DNA of 64,000 bases from Deltaproteobacteria bacterium. Its GTDB lineage: Bacteria; Myxococcota_A; Polyangia; GCA-2747355; JADLHG01. A program made the translations under genes and the position numbers. Positions 38,060-47,369 of this stretch are shown piece after piece. The stretch covers positions 46,760-110,759 of the forward strand of contig JADLHG010000043.1 in NCBI GenBank assembly GCA_020848905.1, read 5' to 3'. How positions within the stretch are numbered: position 1 is the stretch's first letter; each line of letters starts with the position of its first letter. Below the pieces are notes generated by a model. It saw only the letters and a program-made list of their open reading frames with translations. It made no database searches and was not told where the DNA came from.

Positions 38060-38359
38060 CCTCCCACCCAGGTTGATTTCGCACCCAGGTTGATTTCGCA
38101 CCCAGGTTGATTTCGCGGGCCCCGGCCGGGAAGCAATGGTCGGTCCAATTCTCGTCCGGTCGGAGGTCTGACGGGACACGCGCGGCGCGTCAATCGCCGT
38201 AGACCATTGACATCACAATAGACTTTATCGGCCAAAAAAACGGGAAACGGACCGTCCGAGTCTCGTATGTTCCTGCGCACATCTTGCGACTTTGATACCA
38301 GCCGTGGTTGGAGGTAGTCCCCGCGGCGACGTTGACGGAACCCCTTGAGGAGGCGACGC
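38060..38359. other. 300-bp intergenic region with tandem repeats
   Basis: It contains three 17-bp tandem repeats (38065-38115), then an AT-richer stretch with a TTGACA (38207-38212) lacking a good -10 partner, and ends in a GGAGG site before the propeller gene. No coding sequence is apparent. Confidence 0.5.
38065..38115. repeat. Three tandem 17-bp repeats
   Basis: The unit CACCCAGGTTGATTTCG occurs at 38065-38081, 38082-38098 and 38099-38115, head to tail without spacers and without mismatch. It begins six bases after the FHA stop codon. It could be a regulator-binding array or slippage product. Confidence 0.85.
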
Positions 38360-41300
38360 ATGTTTACGAAAAGGTGGTCGGCGATCCGCTACGTGGCGCT
38401 GGCCGTCGGGCTCACCCTTGGCGCGGGCTGCGGCGAGAGTGGCGGCGACGAGCGTCCGGACCCGGAGATGATCGGCGGTAAGGCCGACGTCCCGAGCTGG
38501 ATGACCGAGGTGAAGGTGGACTGGGGCTGCGGGGACGTGGTCCAGGGCGAGTTCCAGGGGCGCAAGAGCTCCTTCCTCTACAAGTGGGAGGCTAAGGAAG
38601 GTCAGACCGTGACCTTCTCCTTCCGCGGGGCCTACGACGCGCGACGCGGTGCGGCAGTGGCGCTCTACCGGGCCGACACCGGGGACCGCGTGGCCGTGCA
38701 GCGCAACGGCGGCCGCAACGAGGCGCAGCTCACGTACGGTCCGGCCAAGGCCGGCACCTACAACGTGGCGGTCTACGCCCTGGCCTGGATCGCCGACGGG
38801 GCCTACTCCCTGCGCGCGACCTGCCAGCGCTCGGACCTGAACGCCCTCGTGCGCGGGCAGCGCAGCTTCACGAGCTACGAGCTCGAGTGGGGCCTGAACC
38901 GCATGGCCCCCGGGATGGAGGGCAAGGGGGGCGGCGGCGGTCCCGAGGCGGCGATGGCTGCCCCGCAGGGCCGCTCGGGCGAGGTCGAGGAAGCAGACGT
39001 CTACAAGCTGGACGGCAACCGCCTCTTCTACCTCAACACCTACCGCGGCTTCATGATCTTCGACGCCACGGACGCGAAGAAGCCCCAGGCCCTCGGCCGG
39101 CTGCCGGTCTACGGCTATCCGGTGGAGATGTTCGTGCAGAACAACGTGGCCTACGCGCTGCTCCGCGACGTGCTCTACCTGACGCAGCAGAAGGGGCAGC
39201 TCCGCTACCAGCGCCGCAACGTCTCGCAGCTCGTGGCCATCGACGTGAGCGACCTGCGCAACCCGAAGCTCCTGCAGGCCGTGGACATCGTGGGCGAGCT
39301 CCGCGAGGGCGTCTCGCGCAAGATCGGCGACACGATCTACGTCGTCTCGAACGTGCCGAGCTGGTACGCCTACGGCTGGTGGTACGAGCAGTCGCAAGAG
39401 AGCAAGGAGCAGGGCTTCGTCTACTCCTTCAACGTGGCGAACCCGCGCCAGGTGAAGCTCGTGGACAAGCTCCAGCTCTTCTCGGGCGGGGGCTACTCGA
39501 ACTACGGCGAGCAGGGGGGCGAGAGCCGGTACCTCTCGAACGTGACGCTCTCGGCCACCTCGAACGCCCTCATGGTCGTCGAGAACTGGCAGAAGTACGG
39601 CTACGTGCCCGGCGCCGAGTATAGCTGCGGCACCTCCACGAGCCTGCAGCAGGCGGTGGTCTCGGTGGTGGACATCAGCGACCCGGCCGGCAAGATCAAG
39701 CTCTACACGAAGTTCGAGTCCTACGGCGAGGTCGGCGATCAGTTCAAGCAGACCTACGTCTTCAACCCGACCACCAAGAAGGCCACCTACCTCGGCATCT
39801 TCGCGCGTCGCGAGTGGAGCTCGAAGGACTGCCAGGGGACGAGCCGCATCGAGAACAACCTCGAGTCGTGGGACGTGACGAACGGCGCGGCGCCGAAGCG
39901 TCTCGCGCGCCTCTCCTTCGGCAAGCCCGACGAGGCGGTGCGTGGCAGCGCCTTCGACGCCGAGCGCGGCGTGGCCTTCGCCATCACCGCGCGTCAGGTG
40001 GACCCGCTCTACGCCATCAGCTTCGCCGACCCGGCCAAGCTGAAGGTCGTGAGCGCGGTGGACGGCCTCTCCGGCGACATGAACGTCTTTCGCTTCATCG
40101 CAGACAAGCGCTTCCTCATCGGCATCGGCCGCGACAACAGCGAGGCCTGCACCGGCTTCGGCCCGCAGGGGACGGGGACGCAGCTCGGCGTCTCGATCAT
40201 CGACGTGCAGGATCTGGCCAAGGTGCGGCTCGTGCAGCGCAAGTGCGTGATGGTCAAGGACGCGACGTGGGTCAGCTCCGCGATCAACTGGAACCTCGAC
40301 CAGGCGCACAAGATGATCGGCATGCACTCCGACGGGCTGGCCAACGTGATCACGGTGCCCGTCTCCTACAGCCGCAAGGTCGCCGGCGGCGACTGGGACT
40401 ACTACCGCTGGGAGACGGCGGTGGGCCTCATGTCGTGGGACCTCTCCAAGTACGACCCGAAGAAGAGCGAGCTCGAGCAGAACGTGCTCGTGAACCACGG
40501 CACCGTGGTGCACCCGAACGGCGAGGTGAACCGCACGATCGTCTTCACCCACAAGGCGGCGACGGCGCGGCGGAAGCTCCTCAACCTCTCGGACACGCAC
40601 CTCGCGCTGACGGACATCAACGACCTGAATAGCCCCGTCACCGACGCGGTGATCGAGGTCGCCCCCTACTACGCCGAGCTCTACCGCTTCGGCAACTACA
40701 TGGTCACGCAGGTGCGCCCCGGCGTCGGTGGCTGGGACGACAGCGGCCTCTCCGAGTTCCGCGTGCTGCCGGTCGGCGCGAAGCTTGACACCGTCAAGCC
40801 GGCGGCGACCTTCACGGTGAGCCGCGTGCAGCGCACGATGCAGTTCAAGGACGCGCTCGTGATCTTCCGCCGCAAGCCGGCGGTGGAGGACCCGGCGGGC
40901 AAGCGGCCCTACTACGGTACCGAGACGCTCGAGGCGGTGGTCTACCAGCTCTCGAACCCGCTCAAGCCGGTGAAGATGGGCTCGGTCGAGCTCCCCTTCT
41001 CGTACCTGCCCTACGAGCGCTTCCGCTGCGGCATGCCGCCCTTCTGGTTCGGCTACGAGGCGAACGCGACGCTGGCGCTCGACCGCGGTTTCGTGATGCT
41101 CAACACGCAGTACGACTACAACACGCAGGCGTGGGCCCGCACCCTGATGCTCCTCGACCTGTCGAGCTACGCGGCGCCCAAGGTGGTGAGCCGCAGCCTC
41201 GGCGGCGACGAGAAGACCCAGTACCTCGGGCTCGTGCGGTGGGCGAGCAACAAGAACTACTTCTACCTGACCTACAAGAGCCAGGTGGACGAGAAGCCCT

Positions 41301-42004
41301 ACCAGGGCGGCACGCAGGACGGGATGGTGCTGCGCGGCTACAAGTACGTCGCCCAGACCTGGCTCACCTCGACGAACGGCCTCACGCCGGACGCCAAGAT
41401 CAACCTGCCGGGTCAGCTGATGCAGGCCTTCAGCGGGCCGAACAACACGCTCCTCCTGACCAACGACCGCGCGCTCGAGGAGCTCAAGGACGGAAGCCTC
41501 CGCGACGTGCCGCGGCTCAACCTGCTCTCGCGCCTCGACGCCTACACGGCGGAGTACCTCGACGGGCGGAGCTTCCCGGGCAAGTACCTGCAGGACGTGG
41601 TGCTCGACGGGAAGCGGCTCTTCGTCAACGCGTCGGAGGGCTGGTACCAGCCGGTCGTGCTCGAGGGCAAGACCGCGACGCCGATCCAAGCCGCGGGGCA
41701 GCAGCTCGCGATCTTCGACTTCTCGCGCGAGCGCTTCGACGAGCGCTTCTCGGGGAGCCTCGGGATCGACAGCATGGAGATCATGGGCATCTACCAGAAC
41801 AACCTCTTCCTGAACCTGCCGGGCTCGGGAGTGCTGGTGGTGGACGTGACCTCCTCGACGCGGCCCGTGGGACGCCAGTTCCTCCGCACGCTGGGCTACG
41901 CGACGCAGGCCGAGTTCGTCGGCAACACGGCGTTCGTGGCCTCGGGGAACTACGGCATCTACGAGCTGAACCTGACCGGCCCCACCCTCATCGCCGCGCA
42001 GTAG
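38360..42004 (+). CDS. Large beta-propeller lipoprotein, 1214 aa
   Basis: The lipobox is GAGC (C24) with GAGGAGGC upstream of the ATG. Residues about 50-155 resemble a PPC-type beta-sandwich (TVTFSFRGAYDARRGAAVAL, AGTYNVAVYAL). From about residue 205 the protein is a long beta-propeller of the secreted propeller family (PF09826-like) with GEVEEADVYKLDGNRLFY and repeated ...VVSVVDISDPAGK.. and VVDVTSS units; about 1000 residues form one or two propellers. Related to the gene at 52660-54798 in its propeller. Predicted to be surface exposed; ligand unknown. The strand bias and codon use are like its neighbours. Confidence 0.82.
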   Translation: MFTKRWSAIRYVALAVGLTLGAGCGESGGDERPDPEMIGGKADVPSWMTEVKVDWGCGDVVQGEFQGRKSSFLYKWEAKEGQTVTFSFRGAYDARRGAAVALYRADTGDRVAVQRNGGRNEAQLTYGPAKAGTYNVAVYALAWIADGAYSLRATCQRSDLNALVRGQRSFTSYELEWGLNRMAPGMEGKGGGGGPEAAMAAPQGRSGEVEEADVYKLDGNRLFYLNTYRGFMIFDATDAKKPQALGRLPVYGYPVEMFVQNNVAYALLRDVLYLTQQKGQLRYQRRNVSQLVAIDVSDLRNPKLLQAVDIVGELREGVSRKIGDTIYVVSNVPSWYAYGWWYEQSQESKEQGFVYSFNVANPRQVKLVDKLQLFSGGGYSNYGEQGGESRYLSNVTLSATSNALMVVENWQKYGYVPGAEYSCGTSTSLQQAVVSVVDISDPAGKIKLYTKFESYGEVGDQFKQTYVFNPTTKKATYLGIFARREWSSKDCQGTSRIENNLESWDVTNGAAPKRLARLSFGKPDEAVRGSAFDAERGVAFAITARQVDPLYAISFADPAKLKVVSAVDGLSGDMNVFRFIADKRFLIGIGRDNSEACTGFGPQGTGTQLGVSIIDVQDLAKVRLVQRKCVMVKDATWVSSAINWNLDQAHKMIGMHSDGLANVITVPVSYSRKVAGGDWDYYRWETAVGLMSWDLSKYDPKKSELEQNVLVNHGTVVHPNGEVNRTIVFTHKAATARRKLLNLSDTHLALTDINDLNSPVTDAVIEVAPYYAELYRFGNYMVTQVRPGVGGWDDSGLSEFRVLPVGAKLDTVKPAATFTVSRVQRTMQFKDALVIFRRKPAVEDPAGKRPYYGTETLEAVVYQLSNPLKPVKMGSVELPFSYLPYERFRCGMPPFWFGYEANATLALDRGFVMLNTQYDYNTQAWARTLMLLDLSSYAAPKVVSRSLGGDEKTQYLGLVRWASNKNYFYLTYKSQVDEKPYQGGTQDGMVLRGYKYVAQTWLTSTNGLTPDAKINLPGQLMQAFSGPNNTLLLTNDRALEELKDGSLRDVPRLNLLSRLDAYTAEYLDGRSFPGKYLQDVVLDGKRLFVNASEGWYQPVVLEGKTATPIQAAGQQLAIFDFSRERFDERFSGSLGIDSMEIMGIYQNNLFLNLPGSGVLVVDVTSSTRPVGRQFLRTLGYATQAEFVGNTAFVASGNYGIYELNLTGPTLIAAQ

Positions 42005-42169
42005 GCGTTCTCGCCCAAGGGTAGGCCGGGTCCGGTAACTACGGGCTCGGCCGCCCCTTCCGCCCCTTCCTGGACACCTCCCGACGCTGACCCCGAAGGT
42101 GCGCCTCCGTAGGGAGACGCCCACGCTTCACGCCGTATGACCAGGCGACCCTGCAAGAGCGAGGACCTC

Positions 42170-42634
42170 ATGGCGTACCGAGGCGATCGACATGCACTGG
42201 AGGCGCTGGTAGCCGAGCTCGACCGCGAGTGGCTCGGGCTCGTCGGCCGACGCGAGGGACTCGAGAGACAGCTCCGGCTCGAACGACGCGTGCTCGCGGC
42301 CGGAGAGGCGCGGCTCGCCGAGGCGGGTCCTGGCGCGGGTCCGCGCGGCGCCCGACGCGATCGCATCGGGCTCGGTACCCTGACCCTCGTCGCCGTGGGC
42401 CTGGCGCTCCTTCCGCTCCACGTCAAGTGGCACCGCTTCGTGCGGCTCGACGCGACGGTGATTCCGGCGATCTTGCTGCTCGGCGTGCCGGGACTGCTCG
42501 CCGCGATTTCGGGTTGGCCCTATCGCCGCGAGAGCGCGTGGTGCCGCTTCAGCACGGCCGCGGGACTCCTGCTCGCGTTCCTTCCGCTGGCGAGCCTGCT
42601 CTGGGCGGGGCTCGGCCGCGGGGGGTGGCGATGA
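42170..42634 (+). CDS. Membrane protein with coiled-coil N-terminus, 154 aa
   Basis: Residues 1-60 are a charged helix (ALVAELDREWLGLVGRREGLERQLRLE), followed by three hydrophobic segments around GLGTLTLVAVGLALL, ATVIPAILLLGVPGLLAAI and STAAGLLLAFLPLASLL. The next gene has the same design and overlaps it by ATGA, so they are probably partners. The start at 42170 has a GAGGA site; an upstream ATG (42137) is less likely. No family recognised. Confidence 0.65.
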   Translation: MAYRGDRHALEALVAELDREWLGLVGRREGLERQLRLERRVLAAGEARLAEAGPGAGPRGARRDRIGLGTLTLVAVGLALLPLHVKWHRFVRLDATVIPAILLLGVPGLLAAISGWPYRRESAWCRFSTAAGLLLAFLPLASLLWAGLGRGGWR

Positions 42635-43113
42635 TCGGGCTCGACGACAACGCGCTGATGCAACGCTCCGAGGTGCTCCGTGAGCGAGTGGTCGTGACGC
42701 GGGCCCGCGTGCGCTTGCTCACCGAGGAACTCGAGGCGGTGGTGGCGGAGCGGGAAAAGGTCTACGACTTGCTCGGCGTCGACCTCGACGGCCGCCCGCT
42801 CGCCGCGGGGCCCCTTATCGCGGCGCTCCTCGGCGTGCTCAGCGCGTTCGCCGGCGCGCTCTTCGTCTACATCGCCTGGATCAGTTCGGGTGGGGTGAAG
42901 CTCTTCGGCTTCGAATACACGGCGCTGTCGGTGCCGCTCTGCGGCTTCGCGGCCCTGAGTCTGCGCTTCTCGCGCGGCAAAGGGGCAGGGGGCGCCGCGC
43001 GTCGCCTGCTGCGACGCGTGACGCGCATCGTACTCGTGGCGAGCACCGTGGCTCTGCTCGGGCTCGTGGCGGCCTGGCTCGCGCGACCGTTTGGTTCGTT
43101 CTACCCGACGTAG
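42631..43113 (+). CDS. Membrane protein with coiled-coil N-terminus, 160 aa
   Basis: A helical N-terminal segment (MQRSEVLRERVVVTRARVRLLTEELEAVV) precedes three hydrophobic segments (GPLIAALLGVLSAFAGALFVYIAW, TALSVPLCGFAAL, IVLVASTVALLGLVAAWLA). Same layout as the gene it overlaps upstream (ATGA), so the pair may form a hetero-oligomer in the inner membrane. Function unknown. A strong hairpin follows eight bases after the stop. Confidence 0.65.
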   Translation: MIGLDDNALMQRSEVLRERVVVTRARVRLLTEELEAVVAEREKVYDLLGVDLDGRPLAAGPLIAALLGVLSAFAGALFVYIAWISSGGVKLFGFEYTALSVPLCGFAALSLRFSRGKGAGGAARRLLRRVTRIVLVASTVALLGLVAAWLARPFGSFYPT

Positions 43114-43120
43114 CCTACGA

Positions 43121-43170
43121 GGAGCCCAGTCGGAGGGGCGAGGGTAGCGTCGATTCCCTCACTGGGCTCC
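43121..43170. terminator. Large hairpin after the membrane-protein pair
   Basis: GGAGCCCAGT (43121-43130) and ACTGGGCTCC (43161-43170) are perfect 10-bp arms. Inside, GAGGG (43140-43144) and CCCTC (43156-43160) extend the stem with a one-sided bulge. There is no T-run, but the position after the operon suggests transcription termination or mRNA 3'-end protection. Confidence 0.6.
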
Positions 43171-43288
43171 CCGCGCCCCGCGCCCCGCAGCGCTCCCATG
43201 ATATTCTCGAAGGTACGACTATCGTGGGCCGCCACAATGAGCAGATGATTCCGCGGCGGGCCACGACCGACTTAACCAGGAGGTGCGC

Positions 43289-43912
43289 ATGAAGAGGACA
43301 TGGCTGGTGTTCGGGTTGGCGGGCCTCGTCGGGTGCAGCTCGACGACGGCGCTTCCGGACGGCGGTGGGATCACCGACGGGTCGGGGACGGTAGGCGACG
43401 GCGGGCCGGTGGGCGACGGGGGCGGGCCCGGCGGCGACGGCTTCGTGGGCGACGGATTCATGTACCCCGACATCGGGCCGATTCCGGACGGCTTTCTCAC
43501 CGACGGAGGGATGCCGGTGGGCGACACGGGGCCAGCTGGAGACGGGCCGCGCCGCGACGGAGGTGTTCGACGGGACGGCGCGATCCGGCGCGACGGCGGC
43601 CGCGACGGCGCTCCGCGACGCGACGGCGGGACGGCGCGCACCTGCGAGCGTATTCGAACGGACTATGCCTACGCCCTGGCGCTGGCGCAGGCCTGCTCTC
43701 CGATGGCACCCGGCAAGCAGTGCACGGTGGACATCGAACGGTGGGTCGGCTGCGGGTGCATGACCACGGTGAATCCCGCGCACGCGGCGGCGGTGGCCAA
43801 GCTGAACAGCCTGAAGGTCGAGTGGGCGACGCTCAAGTGCAAGCTGCAGTGCCCGATGCTTCCCTGCGTAGCCCCCCGGCACCAGTGCAGCCAGGCGGGC
43901 CGCTGTAGCTGA
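43289..43912 (+). CDS. Asp/Gly-rich lipoprotein with Cys-rich C-terminus, 207 aa
   Basis: AGGAGG is five bases before the ATG. The lipobox is LVGC (C16). Residues about 20-115 are a low-complexity linker of Asp, Gly and Arg (DGGGPGGDGFVGDGF, RDGGVRRDGAIRRDGG). The C-terminal ~90 residues hold 11 cysteines in a compact pattern (CGCM, CKLQCPMLPC) and likely form a disulfide module. Predicted outer-membrane or surface protein of unknown function. Confidence 0.7.
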   Translation: MKRTWLVFGLAGLVGCSSTTALPDGGGITDGSGTVGDGGPVGDGGGPGGDGFVGDGFMYPDIGPIPDGFLTDGGMPVGDTGPAGDGPRRDGGVRRDGAIRRDGGRDGAPRRDGGTARTCERIRTDYAYALALAQACSPMAPGKQCTVDIERWVGCGCMTTVNPAHAAAVAKLNSLKVEWATLKCKLQCPMLPCVAPRHQCSQAGRCS

Positions 43913-43937
43913 GCTGAGCGGTTAGGAGGCCCGGCCC

Positions 43938-45218
43938 CTACGGCCGCCCCTTGGCGCTGCCGCTCCCTTGCCGGCCGAAGCGGTTCTGCCAGGCGGTGCG
44001 GACCCGCTGCGGGACCAGGCTGCCGAGGAAGGTGCCGAACTGCCGCAGCGGGCTCGGCTTGGCCTGCAGCGCGGGCGCGGTCGAGGTGTGCAGCGCGTTC
44101 TGCGGGCCCAGGTGGTTCGCCGACTGGAGCTGCTGCGGCGGCGACGTGCGCGGCTGCCGCGACTCCGGCTTCTCGAGGCGCGTGACGAGACTCGCGAGCG
44201 CGGAGCCGGCCGGCGTATTCGCCTGCTCGTGGTGCAGGCGCTGCGCGTCCTGCCGCATCGAGCCGATCTCCTGGAAGAGCGTCCGGTCGATACGTCGCGC
44301 GCGGTAGCCGTAGTAGACGTCCTTGCCGTTCACCACGTGGACGTGCATGAGGCCCTTCACGGCGGGCTTGCCGTTCGGCCGACTCACCAGGAAGACCGTC
44401 TTGCCGATCCGGACCAGCGTCTGCGTCCCGGCGTGGGTGACGTCGGCGCGCCACCGCCCCTGTCCGATCGGTCCCTGGAACTCGTGCGTCCCGGCGTGGA
44501 GGCCCGAGGCCTGCAGCACCCCGTTCTCGAGGGGCGTCATCGGAGCGGGCTTGACCGGCGCCGCGGCCGGAGGCGCGACGCTGCCGCCGCCACGCGCGAT
44601 CTTGCCCGTGTAGAAGTGCTCGCCCTTCGCATCCTGCTTCACGGTCAGGACGTACTGGCCGGAGGAGGCAAAGAGGCTGTGCCGGATCACCGTAGGTTGC
44701 TTGGGAGACCGGGTCTCGACGGCGACGTTGAACATGCCGCCGTTCTCGGTCGCGCGCAGGGCGATGTGCGAGGCGCCGGCGCGCACGACGGGCATCGCGG
44801 CCACGACCAGGTTGCGTCCCGCGACGGCGATGGCGCTCGCGCCGCGCCCGGTCATCGCGGGGAGCGGCTGCTTGACCCACTCCTGATTCTTCGCCCCGCG
44901 CTGGCGAACCTCGCGCAGCGTCCCGTCGGGCGCGTAGCTGTACTTGGTGCGTCCCTCGTTCGTCACGTGGATGACGTCGATCCCACTCGCGCCGTCCTTG
45001 CCCTGCGGGTAAAGCAACAGGGTGAGCGTCTGCCCCGCTCCCGCCTTGCCCATCAGGTAGCGCACGGCTGCCTCGGCGGCGCGATCGTTGCGGCCGAAGG
45101 GCTGGGCCGGCCCCGCGCCGGCGCCGGGAGCCTGGTCGGCGGCGCGCGCTCCGGCGGCGCCGAGAAGGAGCGCCGTGGCCAGCGTCAGACAGAGGGAGAT
45201 GCGTCGGGTCGACCTCAT
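43938..45218 (-). CDS. Exported protein of unknown function, 426 aa
   Basis: A signal peptide covers residues 1-26 (LLLGAAGARA-A), with GAGGAG before the ATG. The mature part is beta-rich with repeated charged turns (GASGIDVIHVTNEGRTKYSYAPDG, KTVFLVSRPNGKPAVKGLMHVHVVNGK), and the last ~100 residues are Gln/Pro/Ser-rich and basic, possibly unstructured. No family or catalytic motif is recognised. It lies head-to-head with no partner gene; the phosphodiesterase gene is 191 bp away. Confidence 0.62.
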   Translation of the reverse strand: MRSTRRISLCLTLATALLLGAAGARAADQAPGAGAGPAQPFGRNDRAAEAAVRYLMGKAGAGQTLTLLLYPQGKDGASGIDVIHVTNEGRTKYSYAPDGTLREVRQRGAKNQEWVKQPLPAMTGRGASAIAVAGRNLVVAAMPVVRAGASHIALRATENGGMFNVAVETRSPKQPTVIRHSLFASSGQYVLTVKQDAKGEHFYTGKIARGGGSVAPPAAAPVKPAPMTPLENGVLQASGLHAGTHEFQGPIGQGRWRADVTHAGTQTLVRIGKTVFLVSRPNGKPAVKGLMHVHVVNGKDVYYGYRARRIDRTLFQEIGSMRQDAQRLHHEQANTPAGSALASLVTRLEKPESRQPRTSPPQQLQSANHLGPQNALHTSTAPALQAKPSPLRQFGTFLGSLVPQRVRTAWQNRFGRQGSGSAKGRP

Positions 45219-45409
45219 GTTCGTGCTCCTCGCCGGTTCACGCGGATGCATGAGAGCAAGCCACGTGCCGCGGGCCGACCCGCTCGCCGCGCGGGCAAGC
45301 TCCTGGATCGACGCACGCGCTGCAACCTGCGAGTGGCAATCCTTTCCGGCCTCGCGTGGCCGCCAGGGTCAGTTGACCCCTGCGGAGGGGGTCCCCTCCT
45401 GCTGCGGTG

Positions 45410-47071
45410 TCAGTCGGCGGGGGTGCGGCGCGGAGCGCTCCGGGGCTCGCCCGGCGGATGGCTCAGCACGTCGCGAAGCACGCGGCCGTCGAGCTGAAAG
45501 GCGTCCTCGCCTCCCGGCCAGCGCGCGGGCCAGGTGAGGCCGAGCAGGTGCCCCACCGTGGGGGCCAGGTCCACCACGCCACATCGGGGGAGCGTGCGCC
45601 GCTGCCGCTTGATCCCCGCCCCGGCGCCGATGAAGACGCTCAGGAGCCGCGGCTCGCGCGGGAGGAAGCCGTGGTAGCCGATGCGCCAGGCCTTGTGCGG
45701 GCGCACGAGCTGCCCGCGGGGATGCCCCTCGCCGAAGATGCAGTGGGGCCGCAGCAGCACGAGGAGGTCGGGGGCGCCGGGGTGCGCGCCCGGGGGCGCA
45801 GCTTCGGCGCTCTCGTCGGCCGGAGGGACTGGAAGGCCCAGGCGGCGATACTCGGCCGGTGCGTAGAGCCCGTGAACGCAGCCGCGGGTGGTGGAACCGC
45901 GCAAGAGCCGCACGAGCTTCGGCAGCTTGTCGCGTCCGCTGCCGCGCGCGTAGACGTAGCCCGTGTGCCCGTTGAAGAGCACGCCCACGCCGCCCTTCGG
46001 GAGACCCGACGGCGGAATGCGGCCGGGGCCAAAGCCCTCGTCGACGAGGAATTGCTTCAGATCGAAGGCGTGCGAGATCTCGACGAAGCCGTGGTCGGCC
46101 ACCACGAAGACGGCCGTCTTCTTCCAGACCCCGGCGCGCCGATAGGCCCGGAGGATGTGGCCGATCATGCCGTCGATGAGCTCGAGGCCCCAGCGCTCGA
46201 CCCACGCGGGGGTGCCGTACTGATGGAGCCAGGTGTCGGGGCTGAGCAGGTGCGTGAAGAGGAGCCGCGGCACCTTGGGCGCGACGCCGCGTCCGCCGCC
46301 GGTGCGGCGCGGGGCGACGAGCTCCACCGTCAGGTCGCGCACGAAGAGATCGGTCTCCACCCCCTCGCTCTTCGCGATGCGGCCGAGCAGCGTCGGGAGG
46401 TAGTCCTTGGGAAGATCCTTCTTGCGCCCGTCGCGGGCGTACATGCGCTCCACCACGGCGCGCAGGGCCGGTGACATGAGCTCGTAGGTCAGGCGTGCGC
46501 TCTCCATCGTCTCGGGAAGGTTATAGGGGATGAGCTTCGAGCCCTGCGTGGCCGGCCAGTTGAGGGCGGCGGTGGCGAGGCCCTTTGCGGCCGCGAGCTC
46601 GAAGAGGCTCGGAGTGCGCGCGCGTCGCCATTCGTCGGCGGGGGCAGCGAGGTACGGATAGACGAGCTTCGCCCCGCGCTCGAGCCAGCGGTTGCCGAGG
46701 ATGCCGTGATGGCGAGGGTGCTGGCCCGTCACCATGCTCACGTGCGCGGACCACGTCATGCTCGGGAAGACGCTCTCCGCGGGGCGGGCGAAGCCGGCGC
46801 GCGCGAGGGCCGAGAGGTGCGGCGCGCTGGACCGCTCTCGGCGGAAGACGTTCCACGAGACCCCGTCGAGCGCGATGACGAGCACGTGCTCGGGACGGAC
46901 TCCGTCGGAGGCGACGCTGTTCTCGGGGGCCGCGGGGGCGCGCACCGTGTAGGGCGCGCGATCTGCGACGAGGGGCTCGGCCTGCGCCGCAGCGGAGAGG
47001 GCCGAGAGGGCGAGGCTGGCGAGGAGAGCTGGCGTTCGCGCGCCGCGCCGTCGGGGCATGGGCTCGAGCAT
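45410..47071 (-). CDS. Exported type I phosphodiesterase / alkaline phosphatase superfamily protein, 553 aa
   Basis: A signal peptide (residues 5-31, SAAAQA-E) precedes an alkaline-phosphatase fold. Visible motifs are the metal-binding Asp in VIALDGVSWN, the nucleophile segment FPSMTWSAHVSMVTGQHPRHHGILGN, FTHLLSPDTWLHQYG, and the metal-ligand VVADHGF followed by GHTGYVY. This fits the type I phosphodiesterase/nucleotide pyrophosphatase family that hydrolyses phosphodiesters or phosphomonoesters in the periplasm or outside. Two in-frame ATGs (47071 and 47059) are possible; the first is listed. Substrate unknown. Confidence 0.82.
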   Translation of the reverse strand: MLEPMPRRRGARTPALLASLALSALSAAAQAEPLVADRAPYTVRAPAAPENSVASDGVRPEHVLVIALDGVSWNVFRRERSSAPHLSALARAGFARPAESVFPSMTWSAHVSMVTGQHPRHHGILGNRWLERGAKLVYPYLAAPADEWRRARTPSLFELAAAKGLATAALNWPATQGSKLIPYNLPETMESARLTYELMSPALRAVVERMYARDGRKKDLPKDYLPTLLGRIAKSEGVETDLFVRDLTVELVAPRRTGGGRGVAPKVPRLLFTHLLSPDTWLHQYGTPAWVERWGLELIDGMIGHILRAYRRAGVWKKTAVFVVADHGFVEISHAFDLKQFLVDEGFGPGRIPPSGLPKGGVGVLFNGHTGYVYARGSGRDKLPKLVRLLRGSTTRGCVHGLYAPAEYRRLGLPVPPADESAEAAPPGAHPGAPDLLVLLRPHCIFGEGHPRGQLVRPHKAWRIGYHGFLPREPRLLSVFIGAGAGIKRQRRTLPRCGVVDLAPTVGHLLGLTWPARWPGGEDAFQLDGRVLRDVLSHPPGEPRSAPRRTPAD

Positions 47072-47369
47072 AGCCTCGGGGGAAGGCGAGGGCCCAGTTC
47101 GTGGGCCGCTGGGCCGCCGGGGGGTCGGAGGGCGGGGTGGCCGGGGGTCCCGGGTGGCGAGCCCGGAAGGCCGTTGGAGGCAGGCCGGCTAGCCGCCGGG
47201 GAGGGCTCACGCGAGCACCTCCGCGGTGGAGCCGGGCGCACTTGCGCGTGGCCGAGGGGGGCCGACATCTGGCACCGGGCGTGCAGCAGTGGTCCCCCGG
47301 GTGGCCGCCCGGGTTCGTCCCGAGCCAGGGTTCGGCACGTCCCAGGTGTCTCGAAGGAGCAGGCGACGG

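Noticed and set aside
38065..38115. A CRISPR array
   Set aside because: The three repeats are 17 bp and touch each other with no spacers; no cas genes are present in the window.
38225..42124. A 1299-codon minus-strand frame opposite the large propeller gene
   Set aside because: Same cause; composition is a shadow of the real gene and has no recognisable domain.
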